From the NCBI GenBank assembly GCA_963712165.1, contig CAVQGY010000001.1, positions 248,001-312,000 on the forward strand: DNA of 64,000 nucleotides. Reading direction: 5' to 3'. The translations under genes were made by a program, and so were the position numbers. The stretch is from B10-G9 sp963712165 (lineage in GTDB: Bacteria > Chloroflexota > Anaerolineae > Anaerolineales > UBA11858). Below the pieces are notes generated by a model, which saw nothing but the letters and a program-made list of their open reading frames with translations, had not been told where the DNA came from and did not search any database. Positions 52,810 through 61,786 of this stretch are shown here, one piece after another; the first letter of the stretch is position 1; each line of letters starts with the position of its first letter.

Positions 52810-53952
52810 ATGAGTGATATTGAAAAACTGGAATTGCTTACCAGCCAGATGTACCTGGAGCCAGCAGAGGAAATATCCAGGCCATCTCTAACGCCCCGCA
52901 CCAGGGAAGCCATCACTGTTAAAACCGCTCTGATGCCTAATGGGAGATCCATCCGGTTATTGAAAACCCTGCTTAGCTCCTATTGTGAGCGGAATTGCAG
53001 CTACTGCCCTTTCCGTTCTGGGCGCGATATTCCCAGGGCTGCATTCACTCCTGATGATTTTGCGCGATTGTTCGATTCCCTTTACCGGTCAGGTTTTGTG
53101 GAGGGGATCTTTCTCAGCTCTAGTATCTTCCAGAACAGTATCACCACCCAGGATAAATTACTGGAGACGGCCGCCCTTCTGCGGAATCGATATCATTTTC
53201 AGGGATACCTGCATCTGAAGATCATGCCCGGCGCAGAAAGGGACCAGATCTTCCAAGCTATGACTCTGGCAGACCGCTTGTCCGTGAATTTGGAAGCCCC
53301 CCACCCCCAAGCTCTTTCTATACTCGCACCCCAAAAGGATTTTACGAATGACCTTCTAGAACCCTTACGCTGGATCGCAGAGATCCGGAGATCCACCAAT
53401 CCTTATCAGGCCTGGAATGGGAAATGGCCTTCATCGACCACTCAATTTGTAGTGGGGGCTGCAGGGGAATCCGATCTGGATATCCTGGCTGCAACCTCCA
53501 GCTTACATCAGACCACCCAGATCTCCCGGGCATATTTTTCAAGCTTCAACCCTATCCACGGTACACCTTTGGAGAATAAACCACCATCCCCTCCCCTACG
53601 GGAACACCGGCTCTACCAGGCGTTCTTCCTGCTGCGGGATTATGGATTTTCCCTGGAAGATCTCCAGTATAAAGAGAACGGCAATCTATATCTTGAGGAA
53701 GACCCCAAACTTGCCTGGGCAAATAAATATTTGCTTCATGATCCAGTTGAGATCAATACTGCTCCCAGGGAAACCCTGCTGCGGATTCCTGGACTTGGAC
53801 CAACCAGGGTAGACAGGATCATTGCCTATCGCCGTCAAGGCAGGATCAAATCCTTTGCCCTTCTTCGAAAGAACCGGCTGGCGGATCAGAAAACTGCTCC
53901 ATTTTTGATAATAGATGGGAAAAGTCCTGCCAAACAAGGGGCGCTCTTTTAG
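52810..53952 (+). CDS. Radical-SAM protein linked to DNA repair, with C-terminal helix-hairpin-helix
   Basis: This 380-residue protein has LLSSYCERNCSYCPFRSGRD (Cys-x3-Cys-x2-Cys cluster) followed by RAAFTPDDFARLF and the LSSSIFQ region, a pattern like the family called rSAM_link_UDG. The C-terminal helix-hairpin-helix is INTAPRETLLRIPGLGPTR, which binds DNA. In related genomes the gene often pairs with a uracil-DNA-glycosylase-like partner, which is missing here. The reaction is not known. I start it at MSDIEKLELL because the upstream extension has no homology. Its stop overlaps the convergent VOC gene by four bases. Confidence 0.85.
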   Translation: MSDIEKLELLTSQMYLEPAEEISRPSLTPRTREAITVKTALMPNGRSIRLLKTLLSSYCERNCSYCPFRSGRDIPRAAFTPDDFARLFDSLYRSGFVEGIFLSSSIFQNSITTQDKLLETAALLRNRYHFQGYLHLKIMPGAERDQIFQAMTLADRLSVNLEAPHPQALSILAPQKDFTNDLLEPLRWIAEIRRSTNPYQAWNGKWPSSTTQFVVGAAGESDLDILAATSSLHQTTQISRAYFSSFNPIHGTPLENKPPSPPLREHRLYQAFFLLRDYGFSLEDLQYKENGNLYLEEDPKLAWANKYLLHDPVEINTAPRETLLRIPGLGPTRVDRIIAYRRQGRIKSFALLRKNRLADQKTAPFLIIDGKSPAKQGALF

Positions 53953-54365
53953 TCTGATCTGGATGCACTCTTCCACCCAGGATCATCGAAGGATTGGATC
54001 TCCAGTTTATAGCCATCCGGATCTTGGAAGAAGAAATGATAGATCCCATAAGGTGGGTTATGATTGGGCGGATCTTGAACTGACACTCCCCTCTCCAGCA
54101 GGAGAGCATGCCAAGCATCAACCTCATTTTTCGTGGAAACTACAAATGTGATGATCACTCCCTCAGATGCCATTTCCCCCATCAAGCGCTCACAGTACCC
54201 CAGATACCCCCCTCCTCTATCTGCCACTCTGACTATTCGACATGACCCTTGATCAACAACAAGTGGAAATCCAAGTAGATCCTCATAGAAAGCTGACGTT
54301 CTCCGCAAATCTGAGCAATACAGAAAGACTATCTGATCCTTGAATTTCAGATGCTCTTTACTCAT
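53949..54365 (-). CDS. VOC-superfamily glyoxalase/dioxygenase-like protein
   Basis: This 138-residue protein has the paired betaalphabetabetabeta modules of vicinal-oxygen-chelate proteins: LYCSDLRRTSAFYEDLLGF opens it and FFFQDPDGYKLEIQSF closes it. The metal ligand set (here Glu in LEIQS) may be incomplete, so activity is uncertain. The ATG at 54365 follows AAGGA and AGGGG. It is downstream of LCP by 77 bases. No substrate can be named. Confidence 0.8.
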   Translation of the reverse strand: MSKEHLKFKDQIVFLYCSDLRRTSAFYEDLLGFPLVVDQGSCRIVRVADRGGGYLGYCERLMGEMASEGVIITFVVSTKNEVDAWHALLLERGVSVQDPPNHNPPYGIYHFFFQDPDGYKLEIQSFDDPGWKSASRSD

Positions 54366-54442
54366 TCCCCTGTCCTTTCGAAAGATCAAGCTCAGTCATA
54401 CCACAAATCCAGAGCCTTTCTGTTTTCAGATCCCAATCCAAC

Positions 54443-55372
54443 TCATTGATCGGGATAGATCCCATCCTCAAAATCCTGCAAAACCCTGGCAACACTTCCG
54501 GGCTCATATTCCAGCCAAGGTGAACTGGTCCAGTCAGGTATATATAATAAATCTTGGGGAATTCTCGTAAAGACAACCTGGTCCAGATCTGTTTTTGCTG
54601 CCAGGCAGGCTAACTGACTGACTTCTGCCAAAGCTAGATCTGTCATTATATTCCCTTTATAGATCCCGATGATCTTGGGTATCTTGGGGATGATAGATAA
54701 CGAAAATACCTGCTTAAAGACCGCTTCCATGATCACTGCCTGACGATCAACCCTGTCCAGCACATTCCTGGGATCCCGGTAGCGTATATATTTTAACGCA
54801 TCTGTTCCGGTGAAGTAATATTCCCCTGGCACCTTTTTCGGTTGGGATTGCTGGTAAGAATACAGCATGGCCGGATTATAAACATGGATCCCCCCGATCA
54901 CGTCAATGATGTCCCTGAACGCCCTCATATTGACAACAATATACTTATCGATCTCTATCCCGTAATTATGGCGGATGGTCTCTCTCAACAATCCAGCGCC
55001 GTACCCGGACCCGCTATAATAGCCCATCCCTTCGGTTCCAAAATGATAGGCCTGGGTTATCTTGCCATGTGTTCGGCCCTGATCTTCTTCAACATCCGGT
55101 ATTTCCACCCACAAACCTCTTGGGATCCCCAGCATCGCTACGTCCCCGCTGACAAAATCCACCCGCATGACCATGATGGAATCCGCCATACCATACAGGT
55201 ATCCTGAACTCCTGGTATCTGTTCCAACAACCAAAATGGTTATAGCGCCCTCAGGTCCATTACAGATCCCATTCAACGACGGCGCCGCCAGGACGGGGTC
55301 AGCGCCAAAAGCAGGCTGGAAAAATCCAATCAAAATCACCAGGATGATGCTGAACCGCCATTTATTCATCAT
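54443..55372 (-). CDS. LytR-CpsA-Psr (LCP) family cell-wall glycopolymer transferase
   Basis: This 309-residue protein has an N-terminal hydrophobic segment (residues 5-24) ending in FGADP, so it is secreted or membrane-tethered. The LCP core starts VVGTDTRSSGYLYGMADSI, continues with MLGIPRGLWVEIP, and shows HGKITQAYHFG and VVNMRAFRDIIDVIGGI. LCP enzymes attach undecaprenyl-linked polymers to peptidoglycan. GGAGG a few bases before the ATG at 55372 supports the start. It overlaps the end of the lipoprotein hydrolase gene by 11 bases, so the two are coupled. Confidence 0.88.
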   Translation of the reverse strand: MMNKWRFSIILVILIGFFQPAFGADPVLAAPSLNGICNGPEGAITILVVGTDTRSSGYLYGMADSIMVMRVDFVSGDVAMLGIPRGLWVEIPDVEEDQGRTHGKITQAYHFGTEGMGYYSGSGYGAGLLRETIRHNYGIEIDKYIVVNMRAFRDIIDVIGGIHVYNPAMLYSYQQSQPKKVPGEYYFTGTDALKYIRYRDPRNVLDRVDRQAVIMEAVFKQVFSLSIIPKIPKIIGIYKGNIMTDLALAEVSQLACLAAKTDLDQVVFTRIPQDLLYIPDWTSSPWLEYEPGSVARVLQDFEDGIYPDQ

Positions 55373-56354
55373 GTACCTCCAGGGCCCCATTGATAAACTC
55401 CTGGAGCAAATCCAGCGGGTCCGGTTTGCGATCTACCCGGATCAATTCCAATCCATGATCGTCGCTATAGCCAAAATGGATTGACCTGATCTCAGGGAAT
55501 TCCCCACAGGTCTCCTGAGAAGCATCATCCAGCAAGCCATACAAGCAATAGACCAGGGCTGGATTTTCCTGGGCCACCAAAGCCTCTGCAGCAGTCCTGA
55601 AATCTACCGTTAACGCTGAAGAAGGAGATAAAGCGAAAGCTCCCAGGCACGTACCCAGATCTGTGGTGTTCATCCAGGCACAGGAGTCTACGGCGCCATC
55701 CGCGCCATTTGAAGCTCCTGCCGTGATAATCCTGTCCGGATCAGCACCTTCGAGCCGGGATGCCGTTACTAAAGCTGCCTGGGCGTCCAGCAGCCATTCT
55801 GACGGCAGATAGGCTTGACAGCCATCCTCGCCCTCACATGAGCGAAAATTGAAGGTAAACACACCCAGGGGAGAGTCCAGGGCTAGCTCTGGATACCAAT
55901 TGGAGGATTTCCAGGTCTCGCGGGAGTTCATAGCGCGTACCAGCAATCCCCTGCCCTGCAGCCAGTAAGCCACTTCTTCCCACTCGCTCTGGTTGCCTCT
56001 GGACCAGGGCATGAGAACAATAATCGGAGCTGGGTTTTCTCCAGCCGGGAAATACAAACCAGATAAATCCTGTCCATCAGATGCCGTAAACTGGATCTCT
56101 TGTGGTTCAGGCGGATGCACAACAATAGGTGTTTGCGTAATTGTGGGGGCCAGAGTAACGGTTGGCGCGGCTACAAACACCGCTGTCTGAGTGTTTTCGA
56201 TAGTTCCGCTGATTATATCGGTCTGAGTGGGGGCATCGGGTTTAGGTTCTGTTGAGTTCAAACACGCTGTGAGGCTAACTATAACGAACAAAACCGAGAG
56301 GAGCCACACCCTATTTTGCACATGAGTTGCTCTGAAACGCTTATTGAATTCCAT
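55362..56354 (-). CDS. Lipoprotein with alpha/beta-hydrolase fold
   Basis: This 330-residue protein has a lipoprotein signal (SVLFVIVSLTAC, Cys near residue 31) and a Thr/Pro-rich linker. The hydrolase core is VLMPWSRGNQSEWEEV, a nucleophile elbow in ITAGASNGADGAV (G-x-S-x-G), and a distal HFGYSDDHGLELI that can provide the catalytic His. It resembles dienelactone-hydrolase-type lipases or esterases anchored outside the cell. A TATAAT eight bases before the ATG predicts a nearly leaderless mRNA. It is coupled to LCP. Confidence 0.83.
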   Translation of the reverse strand: MEFNKRFRATHVQNRVWLLSVLFVIVSLTACLNSTEPKPDAPTQTDIISGTIENTQTAVFVAAPTVTLAPTITQTPIVVHPPEPQEIQFTASDGQDLSGLYFPAGENPAPIIVLMPWSRGNQSEWEEVAYWLQGRGLLVRAMNSRETWKSSNWYPELALDSPLGVFTFNFRSCEGEDGCQAYLPSEWLLDAQAALVTASRLEGADPDRIITAGASNGADGAVDSCAWMNTTDLGTCLGAFALSPSSALTVDFRTAAEALVAQENPALVYCLYGLLDDASQETCGEFPEIRSIHFGYSDDHGLELIRVDRKPDPLDLLQEFINGALEVHDE

Positions 56355-56362
56355 TTAATTTA

Positions 56363-56368
56363 ATTATA
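56363..56368 (-). promoter_or_regulatory. -10 box (TATAAT), near-leaderless lipoprotein mRNA
   Basis: TATAAT on the minus strand ends eight bases before the ATG at 56354. No ribosome-binding sequence is seen between them. Confidence 0.55.
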
Positions 56369-56442
56369 GCACCGCCCTGCTGGCAGAGCATTTCTGGGCA
56401 GTTAAGATGCGGAGGTAGGGATCTTTTTGGATTTCCTGAGAC

Positions 56443-57774
56443 TTATTTTTGTAAATCCAAGTACGGCGGTTTCTCAAAATTTTCATCGTCATTGAAATTG
56501 ATATCGATGATCGCGCCACCGCTCACTTCCACGTTATTTCCGATCAACTGGGTGTTAAAAGTTGGGTTTGTGCCTGAGCTTCCGGAAAAATATAGATCAC
56601 CATCTGGCGCAAATACGGTTCCCAGATAGAATGACGTACTATTGCCCGTTACACTCATTGTCTCAGTATTACCGTAAGCAAAAAAGATCAATATTCCAGG
56701 CATGGCTGGTGATGGATTCGGGTTCTCTTCTGGGGCACGTAAGTCCACGGGATCTACATTTCCATTGATTGTTACGCCTCCCTGCTGCAGGAATAAAGTG
56801 ACCCCGTCACCATCGACAGAACCCCCATTGATACTGATCCCTTTTGAGCCTGTTATACAGTACAACCCCGGGCTGAATGTCAGCGCGCCACCTGTCCACT
56901 TGATCTCATCATAGAGTCCGGGCTGCAAGATGGCATCCCCGCTTTTAGGAACGGTACGGTTTGGCAGACCAGCACAACCGGGCTCATCGATTAACACAGA
57001 ATGGTCTGGAATTGTGCTGGGAATGTGGACTGGCGCGGGATTGATATTGGTGAGAGTCCCTGTTGATGAACCAGCATATCCAACCCCGCCATCATTTACG
57101 GTGACATTAAAACTTGATCCATTTCCAGTCAGACATCCATTCGACCAGACACCACCACCGGTAACTGTCGTGGTACTGCTCCCAGAAAATATCACGCCGT
57201 ATTTATTCCCAGAACAAGCGCTCTCGTTGAGGGCGATGATCGCTTTTCCAAAAGCCAGCGGGGCTGGCGGATAAACCCGCACTACCGCTTCTACCTCGTT
57301 TCGTAATGGCCCATCATAGATCAGATGGGCGAAGTTTGACTGCGTATCCCGGGTGATCTTGGTGATGACATCGAGGTGTTTATCCTCATAACTGATCAGA
57401 TCCGTGATCTCACATACGATATTGACGCCGTGGTTATCGCTGATATCACCATCGATCGTATAGTCATTTGATGCCGCTCGGCTGATCGCTTCTAGTTCCG
57501 CGCTTACTCCTGTATAAGTTGTTCCACTGGTCCCACACACAAAAGCGTTATAGTTCACAGCATTTGACCGCATATAATAGGCTGCAGCGCTGGCCCCGGC
57601 CAAGGAGGCTGAATCGGCCGCATTTTGCGCGTGGCGGCGATCAGAAAAAAGCATGCCCCCATCGATTGCAAGCGCAGAAAAACCCATCAATAATACCAGG
57701 ATGATCGAAAAGAAAACCAGCACCTGGCCTTCTTCGGACCGATTATTTTTTGTGTCTTGGTTGAAAAGTTTCAT
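56443..57774 (-). CDS. Tad-domain (TadG-like) pilus-associated protein
   Basis: This 443-residue protein has a Tad/TadG N-terminus: GQVLVFFSIILVLLMGFSALAI is a class III pilin-like membrane helix (about residues 16-38), followed by DGGMLFSDRRHAQNAADSASLAGA. The rest is a Gly/Ser/Thr-rich secreted region with parallel beta-helix character (TITGGG-like repeats, GGVTINGNVD, SFYLGTVFAPDGDLY). TadG-type proteins assist Flp pilus assembly or surface attachment. AGGAA about eight bases before the ATG at 57774 supports the start. It lies 27 bases after the TadE gene. Confidence 0.85.
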   Translation of the reverse strand: MKLFNQDTKNNRSEEGQVLVFFSIILVLLMGFSALAIDGGMLFSDRRHAQNAADSASLAGASAAAYYMRSNAVNYNAFVCGTSGTTYTGVSAELEAISRAASNDYTIDGDISDNHGVNIVCEITDLISYEDKHLDVITKITRDTQSNFAHLIYDGPLRNEVEAVVRVYPPAPLAFGKAIIALNESACSGNKYGVIFSGSSTTTVTGGGVWSNGCLTGNGSSFNVTVNDGGVGYAGSSTGTLTNINPAPVHIPSTIPDHSVLIDEPGCAGLPNRTVPKSGDAILQPGLYDEIKWTGGALTFSPGLYCITGSKGISINGGSVDGDGVTLFLQQGGVTINGNVDPVDLRAPEENPNPSPAMPGILIFFAYGNTETMSVTGNSTSFYLGTVFAPDGDLYFSGSSGTNPTFNTQLIGNNVEVSGGAIIDINFNDDENFEKPPYLDLQK

Positions 57775-57801
57775 CGACAATTCCTGCTTCAAAAAATATT
57801 G

Positions 57802-58269
57802 TTAAGGACAGATGGGTGAGAGAATGGAATCTTCCGCTGAAGCGGACATCTCAATTTTTTGCTTCCCGAGGAAAACGCCTAAAAATGGCATTGCCAGAGG
57901 AAATTCGTAATCAATTGTGACGCGAACGCTGTTGCCAGGCGCTGCACATCCACTGCCAAGAATATCGACCTGAATGGCAATTTCATTGATGTCCAGAGGT
58001 GTCTCCGATGGATTGGAGGGATCCAGGTAGGCTGTCTCGACCCGATTCGCTACCGCGGTCTGAAAGGCTCCCAGATCGCTTTTTGGGGCGATAGAAGCAT
58101 AGACTGCGCCTTCCTGCGCCGCGTCTCTGATGATCATATAAGCGAAAAATCCTCTACCCAGATCAAATACGCCTGCCAAGAGGGTCAGCAGAAATACCAA
58201 TACCAACGCAAATTCAGTTAGACTTTGGCCTGATTGTTCAAATTTCTCTTGGGGTTTATGCATTTTCAT
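57802..58269 (-). CDS. TadE-like pseudopilin
   Basis: This 155-residue protein has the TadE motif GQSLTEFALVLVFLLTLLAG at about 14-33 (prepilin-type processing site then a membrane helix), followed by DLGRGFFAYMIIRDAAQEGA. The Cys pair (residues near 110 and 154) may form a disulfide in the extracellular part. It follows the Calx-beta-fused TadE gene by five bases, and precedes the TadG-like gene. Confidence 0.88.
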   Translation of the reverse strand: MKMHKPQEKFEQSGQSLTEFALVLVFLLTLLAGVFDLGRGFFAYMIIRDAAQEGAVYASIAPKSDLGAFQTAVANRVETAYLDPSNPSETPLDINEIAIQVDILGSGCAAPGNSVRVTIDYEFPLAMPFLGVFLGKQKIEMSASAEDSILSPICP

Positions 58270-58274
58270 GATAT

Positions 58275-60812
58275 CTAGTGAGTATGATAGTTTTCAGTTA
58301 AGGTACACGGGGTGCCGTCTGCCATATTCTGGAAATGTCCAACCAGAATGTGCTCCCCCACTCCCAGGTTGCCATTGAATGAAAATAGGACTGGCACCGT
58401 ATCCAGTTCGGCGAAATTCTTATTCGCCGAATAACTAAGGAACAGTGGTTTCTGGCTGCCGCTGAACACAACACTGCCATCAAAATGGATCTCAGTCAAT
58501 CTGGGCTTATTCGAGCTGGCTTCCGGCCAGGTGATCGTCCCACCAGTGAAATAAAGCTCTTCCCCTTCGTTAGTGATCGACCAGGTGAGCGAGTCCAGGC
58601 CAACTGTGAGCATATGGGTGCCTACTTCACACAGGGGAAGTTCGTCATCTTCGATATTTACCGTATAACGATCTGGTAATCCACGGGCCGCATTGGAAGG
58701 GCTGCCAAGATCCACAACTATGTCCTCGTCTGGCTCATAAAAAGCATCGTCTAAAAGCGTAATGGTAAATGAAGCAGTAGAAAAACCTGCCGGGATCACC
58801 ACGGATGTGGTTGAAATCGTGTAATCTGAAAATTGCGTCGCAGACCCTGAGAGAAGGAGTGGAATCGTAACGTCGGAGGCTGATATCTTGTCGAGGCTCA
58901 AGCCAATAATGACAGATCCCTCATTTTCGACCTTATTGCTCCCCAGGCTGTTAAACCTCACGATCGGTGGCGTATCATCGTCAATTATTTGAATATTGTG
59001 GATACTCGGATTTACTGCCGTGCCGTTTGTGACAGCCCCCATAGAGATCTGAATAGTCTCATCGCTCTCATCAATCTCATCATTATGGATCTGAACCTGA
59101 ATAACACCCTGGGTATAACCAACCGGTATGGTCAACGAGCTGGTGGCGATCTCATAGTCCAATCCAGGACCCTGGCTTGCAGACCCAGAAAGAGTAAATG
59201 GGACAATTACATCCTGGTTCCAGGCATTGCTCATATGAACGTAAACATTAACAGTCTGTTCTGCTTCTGTGATACTCTGATTGGCGGAGGCAAAAAAGAC
59301 ATCCGGCGCAAAAGATGACTCTGTGATCACAATGGTTTGCGTCGCAGGCGTACCAAGAGTCGCATTTGTGGGTGATTGGAGATCGATGATCAGGGTCTCA
59401 TCCTCTTCCCACCCATCACCTTCCAGGATGCTCATATTGATTTCCACTGTCTGCACACCCGGTGAAAATACCAGCGGTGAGGGATCAAGAATGATGTAGT
59501 CTGCCGGGGTTGTCGTACCAGAAATAGCATATGGCACAGTGATTGTCTTGGTTGATATCGACGAGAGTGTTACCAAGGTCGTAAAGGTCCCAATCTCCTC
59601 AGAAACTACCTGATTAGGGGTGAAGAATGATACTTCAGGAGGAAGATCATCATCCACAATTGTCATCAGGTGCATGGGTATAGCACCCAACAAACCATTG
59701 GCGGGGACACCCAGTCCAATGGCCGCAATCTCATCAGGCTCATCGATCGAGTCATTGTTAATAGTAACTGTAAGGAGAGATGACAGTGATCCCGCCGGGA
59801 TGATCACCGGGTTAGGTGAAGTCAGGTAATCTCCGCCTGCTCCCCAGTCTGCGGTACCTCCACTTACAATCGGCACGATAACATCCTGGTTGCTGCCCTT
59901 GGAAAGCACAATATTCAATGCCGTAGTGCCGTCTGCCTCTGATTTGATGCTGTTGGCAATGGTGAAGCTGACCAAAGGAGGATCAATGATCCTTACCATA
60001 TGTATGTTCTGAGGACCCTTGGTCGCGTTGGTTGGATTGTTGATTCCAATAAATAACGTCTCGTCTTCTTCCTCAATTCCATCATTGAGCAATGTGATAA
60101 AGATAATAGCGGTTTTATGTCCAGGGCTGATCGTGACCGGACTGCTAGTGATGGTATAGTCAACCCCTTGTACAGCTGTGCCAGTAACCGAGAATGGGAT
60201 GGTGACCAGATCTACGGCGGTCTGGTTGAGTTCCAGTACAGCCATGATCACGCCTTTGGTTTCTTCCGCAATTTGCTCTGTCGCCGTAAAGTTAACATCT
60301 GTGATTGCTCCAGAAACCGATCCAACACCTGTGCCGTCATCACCCAGGCGGATTTTTCGTAGTATGGTTCTGCTTGAGCTAGAAGTGATCGGAATCGGTC
60401 CAAAGTCGCCTATGAATGAAAGTGGAGAAACCGCGGTACTCACAGTAACCGAGATAGAATCCGTTAATCCAATTTCCTGGGCCGGAGGACAGGAAGTTGC
60501 ATAGACGCCGGATTCATTAACGTACTGGATAGATATATCCCCGTCTTCTATACCAGCATATTTGCCGAACCTTTGTGCTGCATCGCGGATCCCCTGACAA
60601 TCCTCGTATTGCGGTATACCTCCTCCAATATCCTGGATTGCGGCACCATAACGGGCTGCTTCCCTGGCAGCAGCTATAGCAATCGAGTAGGAAAACATCA
60701 CTCGGCCAAATTCAAATATACCCATCAGGAGAAGTAGTAGGAGGGGAAAGACTATTGCAAACTCAGCCATCCCCTGTCCCTGATCTTTCAGGGCGGAAAT
60801 CTTCCTGTTCAA
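58275..60812 (-). CDS. TadE pseudopilin fused to five Calx-beta repeats
   Basis: This 845-residue protein opens with a TadE module (GQGMAEFAIVFPLLLLLLM, residues 12-30; SYSIAIAAAREAARYGAA) and a TadE-like pseudopilin head to about 155. Five Calx-beta repeats of about 105-112 residues follow (about 171-720), each ending like DDGIEEEDETL or NDEIDESDETI, acidic loops able to bind calcium. A Cys-bearing C-terminal domain closes the protein. The start is TTG with GAGGAG five bases upstream. It is the first gene of the TadE-TadG run. Calcium-dependent adhesion or pilus length control is inferred. Confidence 0.88.
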   Translation of the reverse strand: MNRKISALKDQGQGMAEFAIVFPLLLLLLMGIFEFGRVMFSYSIAIAAAREAARYGAAIQDIGGGIPQYEDCQGIRDAAQRFGKYAGIEDGDISIQYVNESGVYATSCPPAQEIGLTDSISVTVSTAVSPLSFIGDFGPIPITSSSSRTILRKIRLGDDGTGVGSVSGAITDVNFTATEQIAEETKGVIMAVLELNQTAVDLVTIPFSVTGTAVQGVDYTITSSPVTISPGHKTAIIFITLLNDGIEEEDETLFIGINNPTNATKGPQNIHMVRIIDPPLVSFTIANSIKSEADGTTALNIVLSKGSNQDVIVPIVSGGTADWGAGGDYLTSPNPVIIPAGSLSSLLTVTINNDSIDEPDEIAAIGLGVPANGLLGAIPMHLMTIVDDDLPPEVSFFTPNQVVSEEIGTFTTLVTLSSISTKTITVPYAISGTTTPADYIILDPSPLVFSPGVQTVEINMSILEGDGWEEDETLIIDLQSPTNATLGTPATQTIVITESSFAPDVFFASANQSITEAEQTVNVYVHMSNAWNQDVIVPFTLSGSASQGPGLDYEIATSSLTIPVGYTQGVIQVQIHNDEIDESDETIQISMGAVTNGTAVNPSIHNIQIIDDDTPPIVRFNSLGSNKVENEGSVIIGLSLDKISASDVTIPLLLSGSATQFSDYTISTTSVVIPAGFSTASFTITLLDDAFYEPDEDIVVDLGSPSNAARGLPDRYTVNIEDDELPLCEVGTHMLTVGLDSLTWSITNEGEELYFTGGTITWPEASSNKPRLTEIHFDGSVVFSGSQKPLFLSYSANKNFAELDTVPVLFSFNGNLGVGEHILVGHFQNMADGTPCTLTENYHTH

Positions 60813-60936
60813 AATAACTCCTCAATAAAAGCCTAACCTGGAATGATCAAAATGATATGCTAATCAGAATAGTCGGATTTCATCAATATAGCAACCAGGG
60901 CTATCAAAATTGATGGTTGGATCCCAAAAATAGCAA

Positions 60937-60964
60937 AAGCACCTAACTGTCCTGTTAGGTGCTT
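60937..60964 (-). terminator. Terminator after prepilin peptidase
   Basis: AAGCACCTAAC (60937-60947) pairs perfectly with GTTAGGTGCTT (60954-60964), loop TGTCCT. On the minus strand TTTT follows, so it ends the prepilin-peptidase transcript before the pseudopilin genes. Confidence 0.8.
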
Positions 60965-60985
60965 AGAGGGATCAACCGGGTGAAT

Positions 60986-61738
60986 TCAGCTAATGATATC
61001 AGCCAAATGAAGAAGCGCCAGTGTGCTGAGCACAATGAACGGACCATAAGGCAACGCCTGGAAAGCACGGTACCGGCGTTGGATCACCTGCCCCAACATG
61101 AATATTCCGCTTATCACTCCGCCCATGATAATCGTGAAAACCACTCCCGCCACCACACCCGGCCATCCCAGTAATAAACCCATCACTCCGGCGAGATTGA
61201 CGTCCCCAAATCCCAGGGCAACCTCCTGAATATCTTCACCCCGGCGCTTGGACAGAAAGCGAATAAATAATTCTCCCAGCAAATAGAAGAGCAACATTAT
61301 GCCGAATCCAGCAATGCCTCCCAACAGAGTGCTCACCACTTCATGAGCCCGGATCCCGAATCCCAATCCCAGCAATGCTCCTACCAGGCTGACCGGATGC
61401 AGGATCAAACGATGTTCGATATCGATTACAACAATCAGTGAAAAATACACCAGCCAGATCAATCCACCAACTTTTCCCAGTACTGGAGCGGGAAAATGAT
61501 AGATCAAACCCGCTAAGGCAGGAAGGAGCGCCAATACTATCCAGTGGCGCCGGGAAGGCCTGGCACCACATTCACCACAGGGTGTGAAGGTGATATAAAA
61601 TTGCCAGGTAAGTTCTCTCTGGCAACCAGGGCATTTTGAGGCGACCAACTTCCTGGTCCGTGGCAGCACATCGCTCAAAAAGTTCACCAACCAAGCCCCG
61701 ATCAGGCCCAGTATCAGATAGAGTATTGTCATTAGCAT
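60986..61738 (-). CDS. Prepilin peptidase (A24 family, leader peptidase)
   Basis: This 250-residue polytopic aspartic protease cleaves and may N-methylate pilin precursors. It has a zinc/Cys cytoplasmic loop (Cys36-x2-Cys39 and Cys54-x2-Cys57), catalytic Asp106 (VVIDIEHRLI) and Asp179 in the GFGDVN motif. The first helix MLMTILYLILGLIG starts right at the N-terminus. TATAAT ends six bases before the ATG at 61738, which predicts a leaderless mRNA. It should process the TadE/TadG proteins encoded next to it. Confidence 0.93.
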   Translation of the reverse strand: MLMTILYLILGLIGAWLVNFLSDVLPRTRKLVASKCPGCQRELTWQFYITFTPCGECGARPSRRHWIVLALLPALAGLIYHFPAPVLGKVGGLIWLVYFSLIVVIDIEHRLILHPVSLVGALLGLGFGIRAHEVVSTLLGGIAGFGIMLLFYLLGELFIRFLSKRRGEDIQEVALGFGDVNLAGVMGLLLGWPGVVAGVVFTIIMGGVISGIFMLGQVIQRRYRAFQALPYGPFIVLSTLALLHLADIIS

Positions 61739-61744
61739 GCAGGT

Positions 61745-61752
61745 ATTATAAT
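61745..61752. promoter_or_regulatory. Symmetric -10 element between prepilin peptidase and the mini SAM hydrolase
   Basis: ATTATAAT is self-complementary and offers TATAAT in both directions. On the minus strand it sits six bases before the prepilin peptidase ATG; on the plus strand it is 34 bases before the ATG at 61787. A TTGTCA lies 15 bases upstream on the plus side. Confidence 0.6.
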
Positions 61753-61786
61753 GGAAAAGGTAAGAGCAGATGTACCTGGAGAGTCG

